DNA of 64,000 nucleotides from Insolitispirillum peregrinum (GCF_042665255.1 NZ_JBHTCD010000009.1); one strand, 5' to 3'. Shown: positions 49,895-59,689, numbered from the stretch's first letter. Notes: generated by a model from the letters alone, not told the origin. Program-made: numbers and translations.

Positions 49895-50836
49895 TCAGCT
49901 CAGACAGTGGTTATCCGGCTCCAGCGGCGGCGGCAGGTCGTCATCGCCCAACTGCTCGCGCAGCAACCGTTCAACGGACCGGCAAATGGCACTCAGCGGC
50001 AGGTCATTGGGCGACATGCCAAACGGCTCCTCGATTTCATCCCCCAGAGCATCAAGGCCGAAAAAGGTATAGGACACAATTGCCACCACCACCGGCGTCA
50101 TGAAGCCGATGGTATCGACCAGCCCGAACGGCAACAGCAGGCAGTACAGATACGCCGTGCGGTGCAGCATCAGGGTATAGGAAAACGGCAGCGGCGTATG
50201 CTTGATGCGTTCGCAGGCCCCCACCACCCGCTGCAAGGCACTCAGGCCCTTGTCCAGCTCCATGGCGGTGATTTCCCGCAAGCGCCCGTCCTGCTGCCAT
50301 TGATCGAACTGGCGGGCCATCTGGTGCAGCAGCGATTCCGGGCGATGCTGGGCCTTCAGACAGCGGCTCAGGTCTTCGTCGGACAGGTGCGGGGTGATGT
50401 CCGGTTGCGGATCGGTATCGCGCAGATGATGCCGCAGGGCATGGGAAAAAGCGATCAGGCGGCGAACCTGCGTGTCCTGTTCGGGGTCCTGATGGGTGCC
50501 GCTGTGGCGGAAATCGGTCGGGTTGGCATAGGCCAGAATCTGGCGGCACAGCACGCGGGTCTGGATGACCAGTTCGCCCCACAGCTTGCGGCCTTCCCAA
50601 TAGCGGTCATAGGTGGCCGAGTTGCGGAACCCGAGGAAAATCGCCAGTGCCAGCCCGATCAGGGTGAACGGAATGGTGGTCAGGGTAATTTTGACCTTGA
50701 ACAGGTTGCCGTGAACATAGGTCACCGCAATGGCCAGCAAGGTATTCACCAGCAACGACCAGCGGATCGAATAAAGAATCGACCCCCGGACAATGAAAAA
50801 GAGCTGCCACCCGCGCGGGCGTTTCCGGACAATCAC
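49895..50836 (-). CDS. Bestrophin-family channel (UPF0187)
   Basis: The 313-residue inner-membrane protein matches bacterial bestrophins, pentameric ion channels. The family marks are FTLIGLALAIFLGFRNSATY followed by DRYWEGRKLWGELV, and near the end the HRTAYLYCLLLPFGLVDTIG and GLDALGDEIEEPFG stretches. Four hydrophobic segments are predicted. Substrate selectivity cannot be read from sequence. It lies in a minus-strand run with the lipoprotein gene upstream and the DUF218 gene downstream. Confidence 0.85.
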   Translation of the reverse strand: MIVRKRPRGWQLFFIVRGSILYSIRWSLLVNTLLAIAVTYVHGNLFKVKITLTTIPFTLIGLALAIFLGFRNSATYDRYWEGRKLWGELVIQTRVLCRQILAYANPTDFRHSGTHQDPEQDTQVRRLIAFSHALRHHLRDTDPQPDITPHLSDEDLSRCLKAQHRPESLLHQMARQFDQWQQDGRLREITAMELDKGLSALQRVVGACERIKHTPLPFSYTLMLHRTAYLYCLLLPFGLVDTIGFMTPVVVAIVSYTFFGLDALGDEIEEPFGMSPNDLPLSAICRSVERLLREQLGDDDLPPPLEPDNHCLS

Positions 50837-50862
50837 CGCCGTATCCCTTAACCTGTGGAGAG

Positions 50863-51600
50863 TCAGGGGCTGACGGAGACAGGCTTCTGTTCCAGATCAT
50901 CCTGGATGTCGATCACCTGCACCGGCGCCCCCGGAGCGAACACGCAGCGAACCGAGGCGCTGGCGATCAGATCAGGTACCGTAATTACACGGTCGATCCC
51001 ATTGCTAAAATCGCGGAACGGCGCTGCAACAGTCGCACAGCGATCCACCGGCGCAGGGACCCCCGGCGCAATCGAGGACTCCGAGCACAGCCGCAACACC
51101 AGCCCGCTATCGGCGTAATCAAGGAACAACAGATACGGCGGCGGTATAACCTGTGAGCGATCCTTCACCCGTGCCGCCAGCCCAACGCCAATGGTTTTGG
51201 CTTCGCCACGCACCACATCAAAGCCCACCGGTGCCAGCGGCAGACCACCGACGGCCTCGCCGCCCTGCGATTCCTCCAGCGCGCATTCCAGAATGTCCCC
51301 CAAGCGGGCACGCTTGCGGCGCGCATCGACCCGAATGTTGCGAGCGCTTTCACTGATTGCCGACAGGGCGGCATTGCGCGACGCCTCGATGCTCAGACTG
51401 CTGCTGAGGGCATCAACCTCGGCCTGTTTGTCGAGCGCCAGTTGCTGCTGTTCCGGCGTCAGGCTGTCCCATTCGTCCGGCGTCAGGTCGAGCGGAGCAG
51501 AGGCACAGGCCGACAGCACCAGGGCCGCCATCCCGGCAAGGGCACGCCAGACAGGGCGAACGACTGTCTGTAACTGGTGTCTGCGGGGGAACGACGTCAT
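50863..51600 (-). CDS. Putative lipoprotein of unknown function
   Basis: The 245-residue protein has a lipoprotein signal peptide: a hydrophobic run (ALAGMAALVL) ends in the lipobox LSAC, with C32 as the lipidated residue. An EQQQLALDKQAEVDALSSSL helix follows, then a beta-rich C-terminal half with DRCATVAAPFRDFSNGIDRV and an additional cysteine pair. No known family was recognised. It should sit in the outer membrane or on the periplasmic face. It is encoded 26 bases upstream of the bestrophin-like gene in the same direction, so the two may be co-expressed. Confidence 0.65.
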   Translation of the reverse strand: MTSFPRRHQLQTVVRPVWRALAGMAALVLSACASAPLDLTPDEWDSLTPEQQQLALDKQAEVDALSSSLSIEASRNAALSAISESARNIRVDARRKRARLGDILECALEESQGGEAVGGLPLAPVGFDVVRGEAKTIGVGLAARVKDRSQVIPPPYLLFLDYADSGLVLRLCSESSIAPGVPAPVDRCATVAAPFRDFSNGIDRVITVPDLIASASVRCVFAPGAPVQVIDIQDDLEQKPVSVSP

Positions 51601-51738
51601 CGGGGCGCCCTTGGAAAATCAGAAAACATCAAACACGTCAGAGGATAAAAAACAAGACCGCCCTCCCCTGACAGACGGCACATGCCGCCTGCCAGAGAAG
51701 AACCGGCCTTGTCAGACACGGCCTGAGGCCAGCGTGCG

Positions 51739-52950
51739 TTAACCGCGCGCCAGCTTGCCCAGACGCAGACGCAAGGCGTTCAGGCGAATGAAGCCGTTGG
51801 CGTCGTACTGGTCATAGACGGTGTCTTCTTCGAAGGTCACATAGTCCATGCGGTACAGCGAAACCGGCGACTTGCGGCCAACCACCGAGGCATTGCCCTT
51901 GTACAGCTTCAGGCGCACCACACCGGTGACGTTCTTCTGGGTCTGGTCGATCAGGGCCTGCAGGGCCAGACGTTCCGGGGCGTACCAGAAACCGTTATAG
52001 ATCAGCTCGGCGTACTTCGGCATCACGCCGTCCTTGAGGTGGGCTTCCTCACGGTCGAGGGTGATGCTTTCCATCGCACGGTGGGCGATGTGCAGGATGG
52101 TGCCACCCGGGGTTTCGTACACGCCGCGCGACTTCATGCCGACAAAGCGGTTTTCCACCAGATCCAGACGGCCCACGCCATGCTTGCCGCCCAGCGCGTT
52201 CAGCCTGGTCAGCAGGGCGGCAGGCGACAGCTTTTCGCCATTGACGGCCACAGCATCGCCACCGACGAATTCGATTTCGATGTATTCCGGGGTGTCCGGC
52301 GCCTTTTCCGGCGACACGGTCAGGCGGAACATGTCGTCATCGGGCTGCACCCACGGATCTTCCAGCGCCTTGCCTTCATAGGAAATGTGCAGCAGGTTGG
52401 CGTCCATCGAGTACGGAGCGTCGCCGTGCTTGTCCTTCGGCACCGGAATCTGGTGCTTCATGGCATAGTCGATCAGCTTGGTCCGGCTGTTCAGGTCCCA
52501 TTCGCGCCACGGCGCAATGACCTTGATGTCGGGCTTCAGGGCGTAGGCGGTCAGTTCAAAGCGGACCTGATCGTTCCCCTTGCCGGTGGCACCGTGTGAA
52601 ATGGCATCGGCCCCGGTGGCCTGCGCGATTTCGATCAGGCGCTTGCCGATCAGCGGACGGGCAATCGAGGTGCCCAGCAGGTAGACGCCTTCGTAGAGGG
52701 CGTTGGCGCGCATCATCGGGAACACGAAGTCACGCACGAACTCTTCGCGCAGGTCTTCGATGTGAATTTCCTTGATGCCCAGCATCTCGGCCTTGGCGCG
52801 AGCCGGTTCCAGCTCTTCGCCCTGACCGATGTCGGCGGTGAAGGTCACCACTTCGCAGTTATAGGTGTCTTGCAGCCACTTCAGAATGATCGAGGTGTCA
52901 AGACCACCCGAATAGGCCAGTACGACCTTTTTAATGTCGCCCTTACTCAT
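51739..52950 (-). CDS. argG: Argininosuccinate synthase
   Basis: The 403-residue enzyme joins citrulline and aspartate in arginine synthesis, using ATP. The N-terminal PP-loop reads VVLAYSGGLDTSIILKWLQ, and SHGATGKGNDQVRFEL, APWREWDLNSRTKLIDYAM and the C-terminal SLYRMDYVTFEEDTVYDQYD are all typical. The gene stop overlaps a partial B-type repeat (51728-51741). The 138 bases between it and the lipoprotein gene show no terminator. Confidence 0.96.
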   Translation of the reverse strand: MSKGDIKKVVLAYSGGLDTSIILKWLQDTYNCEVVTFTADIGQGEELEPARAKAEMLGIKEIHIEDLREEFVRDFVFPMMRANALYEGVYLLGTSIARPLIGKRLIEIAQATGADAISHGATGKGNDQVRFELTAYALKPDIKVIAPWREWDLNSRTKLIDYAMKHQIPVPKDKHGDAPYSMDANLLHISYEGKALEDPWVQPDDDMFRLTVSPEKAPDTPEYIEIEFVGGDAVAVNGEKLSPAALLTRLNALGGKHGVGRLDLVENRFVGMKSRGVYETPGGTILHIAHRAMESITLDREEAHLKDGVMPKYAELIYNGFWYAPERLALQALIDQTQKNVTGVVRLKLYKGNASVVGRKSPVSLYRMDYVTFEEDTVYDQYDANGFIRLNALRLRLGKLARG

Positions 52951-53022
52951 GGGAACGCCCCTTTAGGAACGGATGAAAACAGAAAACGCGCCGGAGTATA
53001 GGGGAGCCAATCGGCAAACAAA

Positions 53023-53058
53023 AGGCCCCGCGCCATCGGCAGGGCCTCTTTTTACCGC
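53023..53058. terminator. Stem-loop between the Anbu gene and argG
   Basis: GGCCC (53024-53028) pairs with GGGCC (53042-53046) around a GC-rich loop. A-rich sequence comes before and TTTTT after, so it could act on either strand. It lies just after the end of the Anbu-like gene (minus strand). Confidence 0.55.
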
Positions 53059-53079
53059 ACTGCCCCCTGTAAACGGGGG

Positions 53080-53841
53080 TTATTTCCCGTCGCTCAGGTC
53101 CGGGTCGTCCAGCTGCCCGAAGATGGTTTTCACCCCGTCGCCCCACTGGCGGCGCAGATTGCCCCAGTACGGATCACTCTCGGCATAGCGGCGACGCCAC
53201 GAGATGCGGCATTCATCGGTGCGGATCACCGCCACGTCGATCGGGCAACCGACCGACAGGTTCGAGCGCATGGTTGAATCAACGCTGACCAGCGCGCACT
53301 TCACCGCCTCGGGCAGCGGGGTCAGTGGATTGACCACCCGGTCAAGAATCGGCTTGCCATACTTGGTTTCGCCGATCTGCAGGAAATTGGTGTCGGTGCT
53401 GGCTTCAATGAAGTTGCCTGCCGAGTAAATCATGAACAGCCGCATCGGCCCGCCCTTGATCTGCCCGGCCAGCAGGAACGACGCCACAAAGTCGGTCCCC
53501 TGCTGCTTCAGGCGCTCGGCGTCGCGGTCATAGACCTTGCGCACCGCATCGCCAACCAGTTGCGCCGCCACCGTCATGCCGGGGCAGGTCATCAGGGTAC
53601 CCTGCTTCTTGCGGGCCGCGGCTTCGGCTTTGGGCAGGCGCACCTTGTCTTCCAGATGGGACACAACCGCCTGGGTGATCGCCAGATTCCCGGCTGACAG
53701 CAGGATGATTGCCCGCTCGCCGGGCTGTTCCCACACCCGCATCTTCTGGAATTGTGCCACATGATCGACCCCGGCATTGGTCCGGCTGTCGGACATCATC
53801 ACCAGCCCGGCATCAAGGGAAATTCCAAGGCAATACGTCAT
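53080..53841 (-). CDS. Anbu-type proteasome-like Ntn hydrolase
   Basis: The 253-residue protein belongs to the 20S proteasome fold and matches Anbu (bacterial proteasome-related beta-subunit). The likely nucleophile is T2, exposed if the initiator Met is removed (MTYCLGISLDAGLVMMSDSR then TNAGVD). LLSAGNLAITQAVVSHLED and YSAGNFIEASTDTNFLQIGE follow the fold. Anbu assembles into open rings and is usually encoded with an ATP-grasp protein, an alpha-E protein and a transglutaminase. None is next to this copy: argG is on one side and a racemase-like gene on the other. Its substrates are unknown. Confidence 0.85.
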   Translation of the reverse strand: MTYCLGISLDAGLVMMSDSRTNAGVDHVAQFQKMRVWEQPGERAIILLSAGNLAITQAVVSHLEDKVRLPKAEAAARKKQGTLMTCPGMTVAAQLVGDAVRKVYDRDAERLKQQGTDFVASFLLAGQIKGGPMRLFMIYSAGNFIEASTDTNFLQIGETKYGKPILDRVVNPLTPLPEAVKCALVSVDSTMRSNLSVGCPIDVAVIRTDECRISWRRRYAESDPYWGNLRRQWGDGVKTIFGQLDDPDLSDGK

Positions 53842-54316
53842 TCCTACCCCCGCATCAAAGCATCCCTGACCCCGGACACACCGCCCGACTCATACAGGGC
53901 ACACATACCAGTACGGCAGAGCCTGTACCCCACACCCGTTCGGCATGGCAGGCAAAATCTGCAAAGCGGCCGCACTCTACCAGCCCGGCAGCAGGTCGAA
54001 AAGAGGGCCTTCGGGATTGCAACACGAGGGGTTCCGCCCGTCTTTCAATGCCTTCGCACGACAGTCACAGGCTGGCACGCCCAAAGGTGTCGATCACCCA
54101 AAACGGATGTTCATTTTTTTCAGGACCACTCCGCAGGATAAAATATGTTTTTACAGTGATATTTTCATCAAAAGCTCCGCAAACGGGTGACAAGCCTGTT
54201 TAACGACCCCATGATAGGGACCGATGCAGACAGCACGCATCCGCCATCTCTATGGTTCATTTCTTCATCTGACAGGTGCCATATCCGTTTCACCCCTGCC
54301 ACAAACAGGAGACCGC
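53842..54316. other. Intergenic stretch without recognisable gene
   Basis: The 475 bases between the divergent Anbu-like and racemase-like genes contain several short frames but none with a convincing start or family. The part from about 54110 to 54180 is AT-rich and may hold promoters for both genes. No repeats of the families listed here were seen. Confidence 0.6.
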
Positions 54317-55075
54317 ATGACCAAGACCGTTCATCCGTCCACTCTGCGAGCCGACACCCCGTACAGTGACAGCGACCGCCCCTTTGGCGGCATCAGCTTT
54401 CTACACACGGCACCGGGACATGTTGCCACGTTTGGTGCCCTGATGACCGATCTGGCACCGGAAATCCCCGTCCGTCACGAAGTCGCCCGCTCGGATCTCG
54501 CCACCGCCCGCCATCGCGGTGCCCTGACGCCCGATCTGGCCGAGCACGCCTATACGGCCTTTGACCATCTGGCAGAACGCGGAGCCCGCGTGCTGGTGTG
54601 TACCTGCGCCACCCTCGGCCCCTGCGCCGAACAGTACGGCGAGCAAAACCCGGACGTTCTGGTGCAACGCATTGACCATGCCGCCGCCGAGCACGCCTAT
54701 TTCGCCGCCTGCGAAGGATCAGGCGTGGTCCATGTCGCCGCCTGTCTGGCCAGCACCTTTGCCCCCACACTGGCCCTGTTTGCCGCTCTTGAAAGCCGCG
54801 TGCGTGCCGGCATCACCGTTCGCCCGCTGCTGTTGCCCGAACCGTGGAGCCTGTTTCAGGACGGCCTGCGACGGGATTTCCGGCACTCGATTGCCGACGC
54901 CATCACCCTGATGGTGCCTGCCGGGGGCGTCATCCTGCTCAACCAGCCGTCGATGGCCGGAGCTGCGCCGCTGCTGCCCGCTGATCGCTATCAGGTGGTC
55001 TCCAGCCCCCTGCCGGGGGTCCGCGCCGCCATTCAGGCTTGGCGGCAGCTTGCCGCAGCCGACGCACGGGGGTAA
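54317..55075 (+). CDS. Asp/Glu racemase-superfamily-like protein
   Basis: The 252-residue cytoplasmic protein has a two-half alpha/beta layout like Asp/Glu/hydantoin racemases. An N-terminal GGISFLHTAPGHVATFGALM begins the first half. A cysteine in the position of the first catalytic residue appears in ARVLVCTCATLGPCAEQYGE, and a second in VVHVAACLASTFAPTLAL. The usual flanking motifs are weak, so the enzymatic call is tentative. AGGAG eight bases before ATG 54317 supports the start; a longer frame from 54224 lacks one. An ABM-domain gene follows after 42 bases. Confidence 0.55.
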   Translation: MTKTVHPSTLRADTPYSDSDRPFGGISFLHTAPGHVATFGALMTDLAPEIPVRHEVARSDLATARHRGALTPDLAEHAYTAFDHLAERGARVLVCTCATLGPCAEQYGEQNPDVLVQRIDHAAAEHAYFAACEGSGVVHVAACLASTFAPTLALFAALESRVRAGITVRPLLLPEPWSLFQDGLRRDFRHSIADAITLMVPAGGVILLNQPSMAGAAPLLPADRYQVVSSPLPGVRAAIQAWRQLAAADARG

Positions 55076-55117
55076 GGTGGGGAGCCAATTCCTCCCCCTC
55101 CCTCGACAGGAGCAAGC

Positions 55118-55435
55118 ATGTCCGCCTTCATTCCCCCGGTTGGGTGCTATGCGGTGATTTTTGTCAGTCAGCGCACCGCCGGTGACAATGGCTATGGCGC
55201 CATGGCAGAGCGGATGGTCGAACTGGCCACCGCCCGCCCCGGCTATCTCGGCGTTGACAGCACCCGTGATGATCAGGGGTTCGGCATCACCGTCTCTTAC
55301 TGGGACAGTGAAGAGTCCATCGCCGCCTGGCGCGCCGATCTAGAACACCAGCAGGCGCAGGCCCGTGGGCGGGACCACTGGTATCAGGAGTACAAGCTGG
55401 TGGTTGCCAAAGTCGAGCGCGCCAGAGGGACCTGA
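55118..55435 (+). CDS. ABM-domain protein (antibiotic biosynthesis monooxygenase-like)
   Basis: The 105-residue protein is a single dimeric alpha-beta barrel domain. YAVIFVSQRTAGDNGYGAMA, ELATARPGYLGVDSTRDDQG and ITVSYWDSEESIAAWRADLE match ABM-like proteins of the YqjZ type, ending in a YQEYKLVVAKVER strand. Members include monooxygenases, haem-degrading enzymes and many of unknown role; no cofactor site can be assigned. It is 42 bases after the racemase-like gene and has AGGAGC before its ATG. The 221 bases after it hold no gene. Confidence 0.75.
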   Translation: MSAFIPPVGCYAVIFVSQRTAGDNGYGAMAERMVELATARPGYLGVDSTRDDQGFGITVSYWDSEESIAAWRADLEHQQAQARGRDHWYQEYKLVVAKVERARGT

Positions 55436-55656
55436 GGCGCATCAATGGAGCCGAGCCCTTACAACTCGGCCCCATTGCCGACATAGCCCTGCCCTTCCAG
55501 CGGCGGCAGCACCCGTTGAAAGGCCGCTTGCAGGGGGATGGTGATCGGTGGAAGGGCGTCTCTTCCTCGTCCGCAGCCTGCAAAGCAGAATACACACCGG
55601 CAAAACGTCATTTCCGGTCCTCACAGTGTCTTTACGCAAGCCGGAACTCCCGCCCC

Positions 55657-56778
55657 TCACCCCAACCGGTTGCGGAACATCCAGGCGGCCACTGGCAAGG
55701 TCACGGCGGCAATCGCCAGCAGGGCGAGCATTTCCGGTAACAACTGGCTGATCCCGGCGTTTTCCAGATAGATTTGCCGGGTCATGCTGATCGCATAGCG
55801 CAGCGGGTTGAGGCAGGTCAAATACTGCAACGCCACCGGCATGTTGGAAATCGGGGTGGTCAGGCCGGACAGCAGCATGAACGGCATCATGATCACCACC
55901 GTTCCGATGATTGCCTGTTGCATGGTGCGGGCGATCGAGGACAGGAACAGGCCGATCCCGACCGAGGCGGCGAGGAATTCAAACAGGCTGAGGTACAGCA
56001 CCGCATAGGACCCGGCAAAGGGGATGCGGAACCACAACTGCGCCACCAGCAGGATCGAGGTGGCCTGAATGGTGCCGATGATCATCGACGGAATGGCCTT
56101 GCCGATCATGATTTCCGATGGCCGGAACGGCGTCACCAGCAACTGCTCAAAGGTTCCGGCCTCGCGTTCACGGGCGACCGACATGGCGGTCAGGATCATG
56201 GTCATCATCATGGTGATGGTCCCGATCAGCGACGGGATCATGTTCCAGCGGGTCTCGAAGTTGGGATTGTACCAGGCGCGGGTGTTGACGGTGACCCCGG
56301 CGCTGGCCTGCTGGCCGTGCTCGCTGCGCCAGCGGCTGATGAAGGCCTCGGTGATGCTGCCGAGATAGCCTTGGGCGGTTCCGGCGGTGTTGGTGTTGCG
56401 GCCATCGGCGATCACCTGCACCGGGGCGGCGGTTCCGGCCATCAACAGGCGCTCGAAGTCGGGCGGGATGACCACCGCCAGCACGGCGTGGCGCTCGGTG
56501 ATCTGCCCGCTGATGGCGCTGGCGCTGTCGAGGGTTGCCACCCGCTGAAAGGCCCCCGATCCGTCGAGGGCGGCGACATAGGCGCGGGAACTGGCGCTGC
56601 GGTCATGGTCCAGCAGGGCATAGGGGACGTTGGTCAGGTCATAGCTGGCGGCATAGCCGAACAGCAGGCATTGCATGATCGGCGGTATCAGCACGGAAAC
56701 CCGGCTGCGCGGGTCCTTGAGGATGGCCAGCAGTTCCTTGCGGATCAGGGCGAGGATGCGGAACAGGGCGTCGATCAT
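55657..56778 (-). CDS. ybhR: ABC-2 permease, YbhR type
   Basis: The 373-residue permease has one N-terminal membrane segment, a large extracytoplasmic domain (about residues 45-175) and five C-terminal segments. AREREAGTFEQLLVTPFRPS precedes the first of these and LSGLTTPISNMPVALQYLTC follows later, as in YbhR. With YbhS it forms the membrane part of the exporter. AGGA six bases upstream supports the ATG at 56778; a longer frame runs back into ybhS. It is the last gene of ybhG-F-S-R. Confidence 0.85.
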   Translation of the reverse strand: MIDALFRILALIRKELLAILKDPRSRVSVLIPPIMQCLLFGYAASYDLTNVPYALLDHDRSASSRAYVAALDGSGAFQRVATLDSASAISGQITERHAVLAVVIPPDFERLLMAGTAAPVQVIADGRNTNTAGTAQGYLGSITEAFISRWRSEHGQQASAGVTVNTRAWYNPNFETRWNMIPSLIGTITMMMTMILTAMSVAREREAGTFEQLLVTPFRPSEIMIGKAIPSMIIGTIQATSILLVAQLWFRIPFAGSYAVLYLSLFEFLAASVGIGLFLSSIARTMQQAIIGTVVIMMPFMLLSGLTTPISNMPVALQYLTCLNPLRYAISMTRQIYLENAGISQLLPEMLALLAIAAVTLPVAAWMFRNRLG

Positions 56779-56789
56779 TGGTGATCCTC

Positions 56790-57941
56790 TCACACCAGCC
56801 GTTTGCGGGTCGAACGGGTGGCCAGCGCCATGAACACCACCGCCATCACCGTCAGAATGGCGGCATCGGGCAGGATTACCGGCCAGACATCCCCGGCAAG
56901 GAACAGGGTCTGCAAGGAACTGACGAAATAGCGGGCGGGCAACAGGGTGGTGATCGCCTGCACCGGCCACGGCATGCTGCGGATGTCAAAGATGAATCCT
57001 GACAGCATGGTCGCGGGCAGGAAGGTGATCAGGATGGTGATCTGGTTGGCGAGAAACTGGCTGCGGGTGGCGGCGGAAATCACCAGCCCCATCCCCAGCG
57101 ACACCACCAGATACAGCGCCGAAATCAGCACCAGCAGCCACAGCGAACCGCGCAGGGGCACCCCGAACAGCAGCTTGCTGCCGATCACCGACAGCGCCAG
57201 CCCCAGCATCCCCATCACGAAATAGGGGACGGTCTTGCTGATCAGGATTTCGTGTGGACGCACCGGGGTGGCGAACAGGGCTTCAAAGGTGCCGCGCTCC
57301 CATTCACGGGCGATCACCGACGAGGTCAGCAAGGCTCCAATCAGGGTCATCACCAGCACCAGCAGGCCGGGGACCAGAAACCACGAACTGGTGTTGGCAT
57401 CGTTGAACCACAGACGGTTTTCCAGGGTGATCGACGGAATGGCGATGCTGGTTCCGGCCTCGGCCCGTGCGCGGGCCTGCCACAGGGCGATGGCGCTGGT
57501 GGCATAGCTTTGGGCGATGCGGGCGGTGTTGGAATCGGTGGCATTGACCACCACCTGCACCGTACCCTGCTGGCGGGCGACATCGCGGCTGAACGAGGCC
57601 GGGAAGCGCACGATGGCCGAAACCGCGCCACTGGCCATCAACTGCTCTGCCTCGGGCATGGTGGCGACCGGGTGCACCTTGAACCACGGCGACAGGCGAA
57701 AGGCGGCGCTGGCATCGGCGGTGTCGGCGGACGGCGCATCGGCGACGATCGCCACCGGCAGGTCTTTCAGGTCAAAGGACAGGCCATAGCCGAACAGCAC
57801 CAGCAGAATGATCGGCATGATCACCCCGATGGTGATGGCGCTGGGATCACGCAGGATTTGCCAGCTTTCCTTGCGGATCAGGGCGAGGGTGCGCCGCAGG
57901 GACGCCCGCCCGCGGTCAGAGGAGGGAGGGGAAAGGCTCAT
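56790..57941 (-). CDS. ybhS: ABC-2 permease, YbhS type
   Basis: The 383-residue permease opens LALIRKESWQILRDPSAITI and LVLFGYGLSFDLKDLPVAIV, the YbhS signature, and has IAREWERGTFEALFATPVRP before the C-terminal membrane bundle. It should form a heterodimer with YbhR. Its start overlaps the ybhF stop (ATGA). Its extracytoplasmic domain and permease pattern parallel YbhR, so the two arose by duplication. Confidence 0.87.
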   Translation of the reverse strand: MSLSPPSSDRGRASLRRTLALIRKESWQILRDPSAITIGVIMPIILLVLFGYGLSFDLKDLPVAIVADAPSADTADASAAFRLSPWFKVHPVATMPEAEQLMASGAVSAIVRFPASFSRDVARQQGTVQVVVNATDSNTARIAQSYATSAIALWQARARAEAGTSIAIPSITLENRLWFNDANTSSWFLVPGLLVLVMTLIGALLTSSVIAREWERGTFEALFATPVRPHEILISKTVPYFVMGMLGLALSVIGSKLLFGVPLRGSLWLLVLISALYLVVSLGMGLVISAATRSQFLANQITILITFLPATMLSGFIFDIRSMPWPVQAITTLLPARYFVSSLQTLFLAGDVWPVILPDAAILTVMAVVFMALATRSTRKRLV

Positions 57942-59689
57942 GATGCCTCCTGCCGTTGCCGCCAGTTTTCGACGATGGCGATAAAGGCGTCTTCCATGGT
58001 GGTGGGGCGGCCATCGCTGCGCTGGCCGTGGCGGCGGATGTCGGCGGGCGAGCCTTCGGCGAGGGCGCGGCCACTGTCGAGGATCACCAGCCGGTCACAG
58101 TATTCGGCTTCTTCCATGAAATGGGTGGTGACGATCACCGTGACGCCCTGCTCGGACAGGGCGGTGATCCGGCCCCAGAACTCCCGCCGCGCCAATGGAT
58201 CGGCGCCGCTGGTGGCTTCGTCGAGGAACAGGATATCCGGCTCGTGCAGCAGGGCGGCGGCCATTGCCAGCCGTTGTTTATAGCCGCCGGGCAGGCTGCC
58301 ACTGGCCAGCGACGACAGCGCGCCAAGGTCGAATTGCTCTTTCGCCCAGTCGATGCGCTCGCGCTTGCGGTGGCCGCGCAGGCCATAGGCGGTGGCAAAG
58401 AAATCGAGGTTCTCGTCAACCGACAGATCACCGTACAGCGAGAACTTTTGAGCCACATAGCCCAGCCGGGCACGGGCGGCGGCACGGGCGGTGCGCAGGT
58501 CGGCGTTGGCCACCCGCAAGGTGCCACTGGTGGCCGGGATCAGGCCGCACAACATGCGAAAGGTGGTGCTTTTCCCCGCTCCGTTCGGCCCGAGCAGGCC
58601 GTAAATCTCGCCGCGCTTCACCTGAAACGACACATGATTGACGGCGGTAAAGCTGCCAAAGGTACGCACCAGATCGCGTACTTCGACCGAGATGCTGCCT
58701 GCCGGAGCCGCAGGCGGGCGGCTGAGGACAATCGCGCTGGAATGCTGCTCGCGGGCGACGGCGCGGAACAGCACCATGAAGCCGTCTTCAAAGCGCGGTT
58801 CGGCGGGGGAAAACTGCAACGCCAACTCCGCCAGTCCCTCCTGTGGCGGAGCCGGGGAGGTGCTGACCACCCGCACGCTGCCTGCTTCGGGGACGGCATC
58901 GACCACTTCGGGATGACGGAAAAGATGTGCCTGTAACGACCGCGCCGCCATGCCGTTGGCTGCCGAGGCCAGAAACACCCGCCCGGCCGCGTGGGCGGTG
59001 ATCTCGGTCGGGGTGCCTTCGGCCAGCACCCGCCCCTGATGCATCACCACCGTGTGGCCGCAAAATTCGGCTTCGTCGAGGTACGAGGTGCTGACCACCA
59101 CCGTCAGCCCCTGCTGGTGGACCAGATGGCGCAAAATATCCCACAGCTCGCGGCGGGATAGCGGGTCTACCCCGACCGTCGGCTCGTCCAGCAGCAACAG
59201 GTCGGGCGAGCGCACCAGCGTACAGGCCAGCCCCAGTTTCTGCTTCATGCCGCCGGACAAGGCCCCGGCCAGTCGGGCAGTGAACGGGGCCAGCGCGGTC
59301 ATGGTCAGCAGGCGGTGGTAAATCTCGCGCCGCTGGTCCGGCGGCACGCCGTGCAGGTCGGCGTACAGGTCGAGGTTCTGCTGGACGCTCAGGTCTTCGT
59401 ACAGGCCGAATTTCTGCGGCATGTAGCCGATCCGGTTCTGCACCGCCTGCGGCGAAGCGGCCACATCCAGCCCCAGCACCTCGGCCTGTCCGGCGTCGGG
59501 CGGCACCAGCCCGGCCAGAATGCGCAGCAGGGTACTTTTGCCCGCCCCATCCGGGCCGACCAGTGCGGTCAGGGTGTTTTGCTCGGCACGGAACGACACC
59601 TGATCGAGCGCCACCACCGCTTCGCTCTTGTCGCGCACAAAGCGTTTGCCCAGACCGCGCAGGACAACAGGCAGCGGGGGCGGGCTCAT
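57938..59689 (-). CDS. ybhF: Fused dual ABC ATPase, YbhF type
   Basis: The 583-residue protein contains two complete nucleotide-binding domains (about residues 8-240 and 320-560). The Walker A motifs are GPDGAGKST and GPNGAGKST. The signature motifs are LSGGMKQK in the first and a diverged LPGGYKQR in the second. Walker B reads LLLLDEPTVGVD and ILFLDEATSGAD. In E. coli, YbhFSR exports Na+/Li+ and some antibiotics. Start 59689 overlaps the ybhG stop. Each domain keeps its H-loop (VVSTSYLDEAE in the first lacks the histidine; VTTHFMEEAE in the second has it), so one site may be weaker. Confidence 0.9.
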   Translation of the reverse strand: MSPPPLPVVLRGLGKRFVRDKSEAVVALDQVSFRAEQNTLTALVGPDGAGKSTLLRILAGLVPPDAGQAEVLGLDVAASPQAVQNRIGYMPQKFGLYEDLSVQQNLDLYADLHGVPPDQRREIYHRLLTMTALAPFTARLAGALSGGMKQKLGLACTLVRSPDLLLLDEPTVGVDPLSRRELWDILRHLVHQQGLTVVVSTSYLDEAEFCGHTVVMHQGRVLAEGTPTEITAHAAGRVFLASAANGMAARSLQAHLFRHPEVVDAVPEAGSVRVVSTSPAPPQEGLAELALQFSPAEPRFEDGFMVLFRAVAREQHSSAIVLSRPPAAPAGSISVEVRDLVRTFGSFTAVNHVSFQVKRGEIYGLLGPNGAGKSTTFRMLCGLIPATSGTLRVANADLRTARAAARARLGYVAQKFSLYGDLSVDENLDFFATAYGLRGHRKRERIDWAKEQFDLGALSSLASGSLPGGYKQRLAMAAALLHEPDILFLDEATSGADPLARREFWGRITALSEQGVTVIVTTHFMEEAEYCDRLVILDSGRALAEGSPADIRRHGQRSDGRPTTMEDAFIAIVENWRQRQEAS

